From CAYWLI01 sp964519535 (GTDB taxonomy: Bacteria; Desulfobacterota; B13-G15; RBG-16-54-18): a stretch of 5,364 nt of DNA. Each line of letters opens with the position of its first letter. The first letter of the stretch is position 1. The notes beneath the pieces are model-generated. The model was given only the letters and a program-made list of their open reading frames with translations. It ran no database searches and was not told the origin of the DNA. The stretch is taken from NCBI GenBank assembly GCA_964519535.1, contig CAZFIR010000077.1:1-5364 (forward strand). The letters run 5' to 3'. The translations under genes were made by a program, and so were the position numbers. Below are positions 4,773 through 5,364 of this stretch, piece after piece.

Positions 4773-5364
4773 ATGGTTAAGGCAAAACATAAGGTTGATG
4801 TTTTTGAAAAATGCCCAACGGGCATCCGGGGTCTCGATGAGATCACCAAGGGAGGGCTCCCGAGAGGCAGGCCAACCCTGATCTGCGGCAGTGCGGGTTC
4901 CGGCAAAACGCTTTTTGCCATGGAGTTTCTCATGCGGGGCGCCATGGATTACGGGGAACCCGGGGTCTTCATGACCTTCGAGGAGACGCCGGAGGATCTC
5001 GCGAAGAACTTCATCTCCCTTGGTTTTGACCTCCATGACATGGTTGCGCGTGGTCTCATCGCAACGGATCATGTCTACATCGCGCGAAGCGAGATTGCGG
5101 AAACGGGTGAGTACGACCTGGAGGGATTGTTCATCCGCCTGGGGAGCGCCATTGATTCCGTCGGAGCGAAGCGGGTTGTCTTAGACACCATCGAGGCGCT
5201 TTTCTCCGGGCTGTCTAATGCCGCTATCCTTCGGGCAGAGCTTCGCCGGCTTTTTCACTGGTTGAAAGAACGCGGTGTGACGGCCATCATTACGGGGGAA
5301 AGCGGCGACAAGACCCTGACGCGCTACGGGCTCGAAGAATACGTCGCCGATTGCGTGATCCTCC
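4773..5364 (+). CDS. KaiC-like RecA-fold ATPase, N-terminal domain (runs off the window)
   Basis: The first 197 residues match the KaiC/RadA group of RecA-type ATPases. Visible in order are the PTGIRGLDEITKGGLPRG segment that opens KaiC domains (15-32), Walker A GSAGSGKT (39-46), the paired catalytic glutamates Glu70-Glu71 in MTFEETPEDL, and Walker B RVVLDT (134-139, Asp138). All key ATPase residues are intact. Full-length KaiC-like proteins have two such domains in about 500 residues, so the second domain should lie beyond the edge. In cyanobacteria KaiC is the circadian clock ATPase and kinase; in other bacteria KaiC homologues are often found beside sensor kinases and are linked to stress or signalling. 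The kinase-linker fragment just upstream fits that setting. The gene is GC-rich, unlike the OLD gene. Family call is firm; a clock role should not be assumed. Confidence 0.88.
   Translation, partial: MVKAKHKVDVFEKCPTGIRGLDEITKGGLPRGRPTLICGSAGSGKTLFAMEFLMRGAMDYGEPGVFMTFEETPEDLAKNFISLGFDLHDMVARGLIATDHVYIARSEIAETGEYDLEGLFIRLGSAIDSVGAKRVVLDTIEALFSGLSNAAILRAELRRLFHWLKERGVTAIITGESGDKTLTRYGLEEYVADCVIL

Noticed and set aside
4743..5072. 109-codon minus-strand reading frame
   Set aside because: It overlaps the KaiC-like gene, whose Walker A, catalytic Glu and Walker B motifs make the plus strand the coding strand.
1..5364. CRISPR array, tRNA, rRNA, insertion sequence, integrase or attachment site
   Set aside because: I saw no regularly spaced repeats, cloverleaf, transposase reading frame or matching terminal repeats in the window.
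4773..5364. KaiC-like gene and OLD nuclease as one new clock- or signal-gated defence system
   Set aside because: They are on the same strand, but about 520 bases of AT-rich DNA with a gene remnant separate them and their base composition differs, so there is no evidence of a joint operon.

Overview
The window reads as a piece of a free-living bacterial chromosome, most like an environmental, possibly Desulfobacterota-type (deltaproteobacterial) organism. That guess rests on a KaiC-like ATPase, fragments of PAS-kinase style linkers and an MNT/HEPN pair. No RNA gene or marker gene is present, so the taxonomic call is weak. Both outer ends (an MFS transporter and a KaiC-like gene) are visibly GC-rich, and so is the gene at 1482-1979. 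The MNT/HEPN pair, the OLD-type nuclease gene and the spacers around them are clearly more AT-rich. The window therefore looks mosaic, with accessory or defence-type genes placed between older chromosomal genes.

Layout. 1-540 (minus): N-terminal 180 residues of an MFS transporter, cut by the window edge. 541-697: spacer with a possible promoter for the next pair. 698-1440 (plus): two genes with an ATGA overlap, a minimal nucleotidyltransferase (MNT) followed by a HEPN protein, the usual make-up of an MNT/HEPN toxin-antitoxin module. 1482-1979 (minus): a 165-residue cytosolic protein of unknown function with a good extended -10 promoter, convergent with HEPN and divergent from the next gene. 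1980-2266: divergent spacer with several inverted repeats and a GC hairpin in the leader. 2267-4249 (plus): an OLD-family ATPase-TOPRIM nuclease of about 660 codons, interrupted by an in-frame TAG at 3875-3877. 4250-4772: AT-rich DNA with a short severed coiled-coil reading frame (4380-4622) like the linker of a PAS/histidine kinase. 4773-5364 (plus): the first 197 residues of a KaiC-like RecA-fold ATPase, open at the window edge.

The most informative feature is the break in the OLD gene. Upstream and downstream parts lie in the same frame. Adding one A to the A7 run at 3855-3861 and removing one A from the A5 run at 3878-3882 removes the stop and gives a continuous, family-like TOPRIM segment (D-I-Q-K-K-G-K-Q-T-I-E-N-L-Y-K), including the Gly expected after the TOPRIM Asp motif. 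The gene is thus best explained as an intact-length OLD protein carrying two compensating one-base homopolymer indels. These may be real mutations, base-calling errors, or, less likely, a site of slippage-dependent expression: the first run is an in-frame A-AAA-AAG heptamer.

Functionally, the MNT/HEPN pair and the OLD nuclease are both of kinds found in phage-defence and stress modules, but nothing in the sequence links them into one operon: an opposite-strand gene separates them. No clearly new multi-gene system is demonstrated. The points that deserve attention are the OLD frameshift pair, its DxQ in place of DxD, the HEPN protein lacking the catalytic His, and the structured OLD leader.
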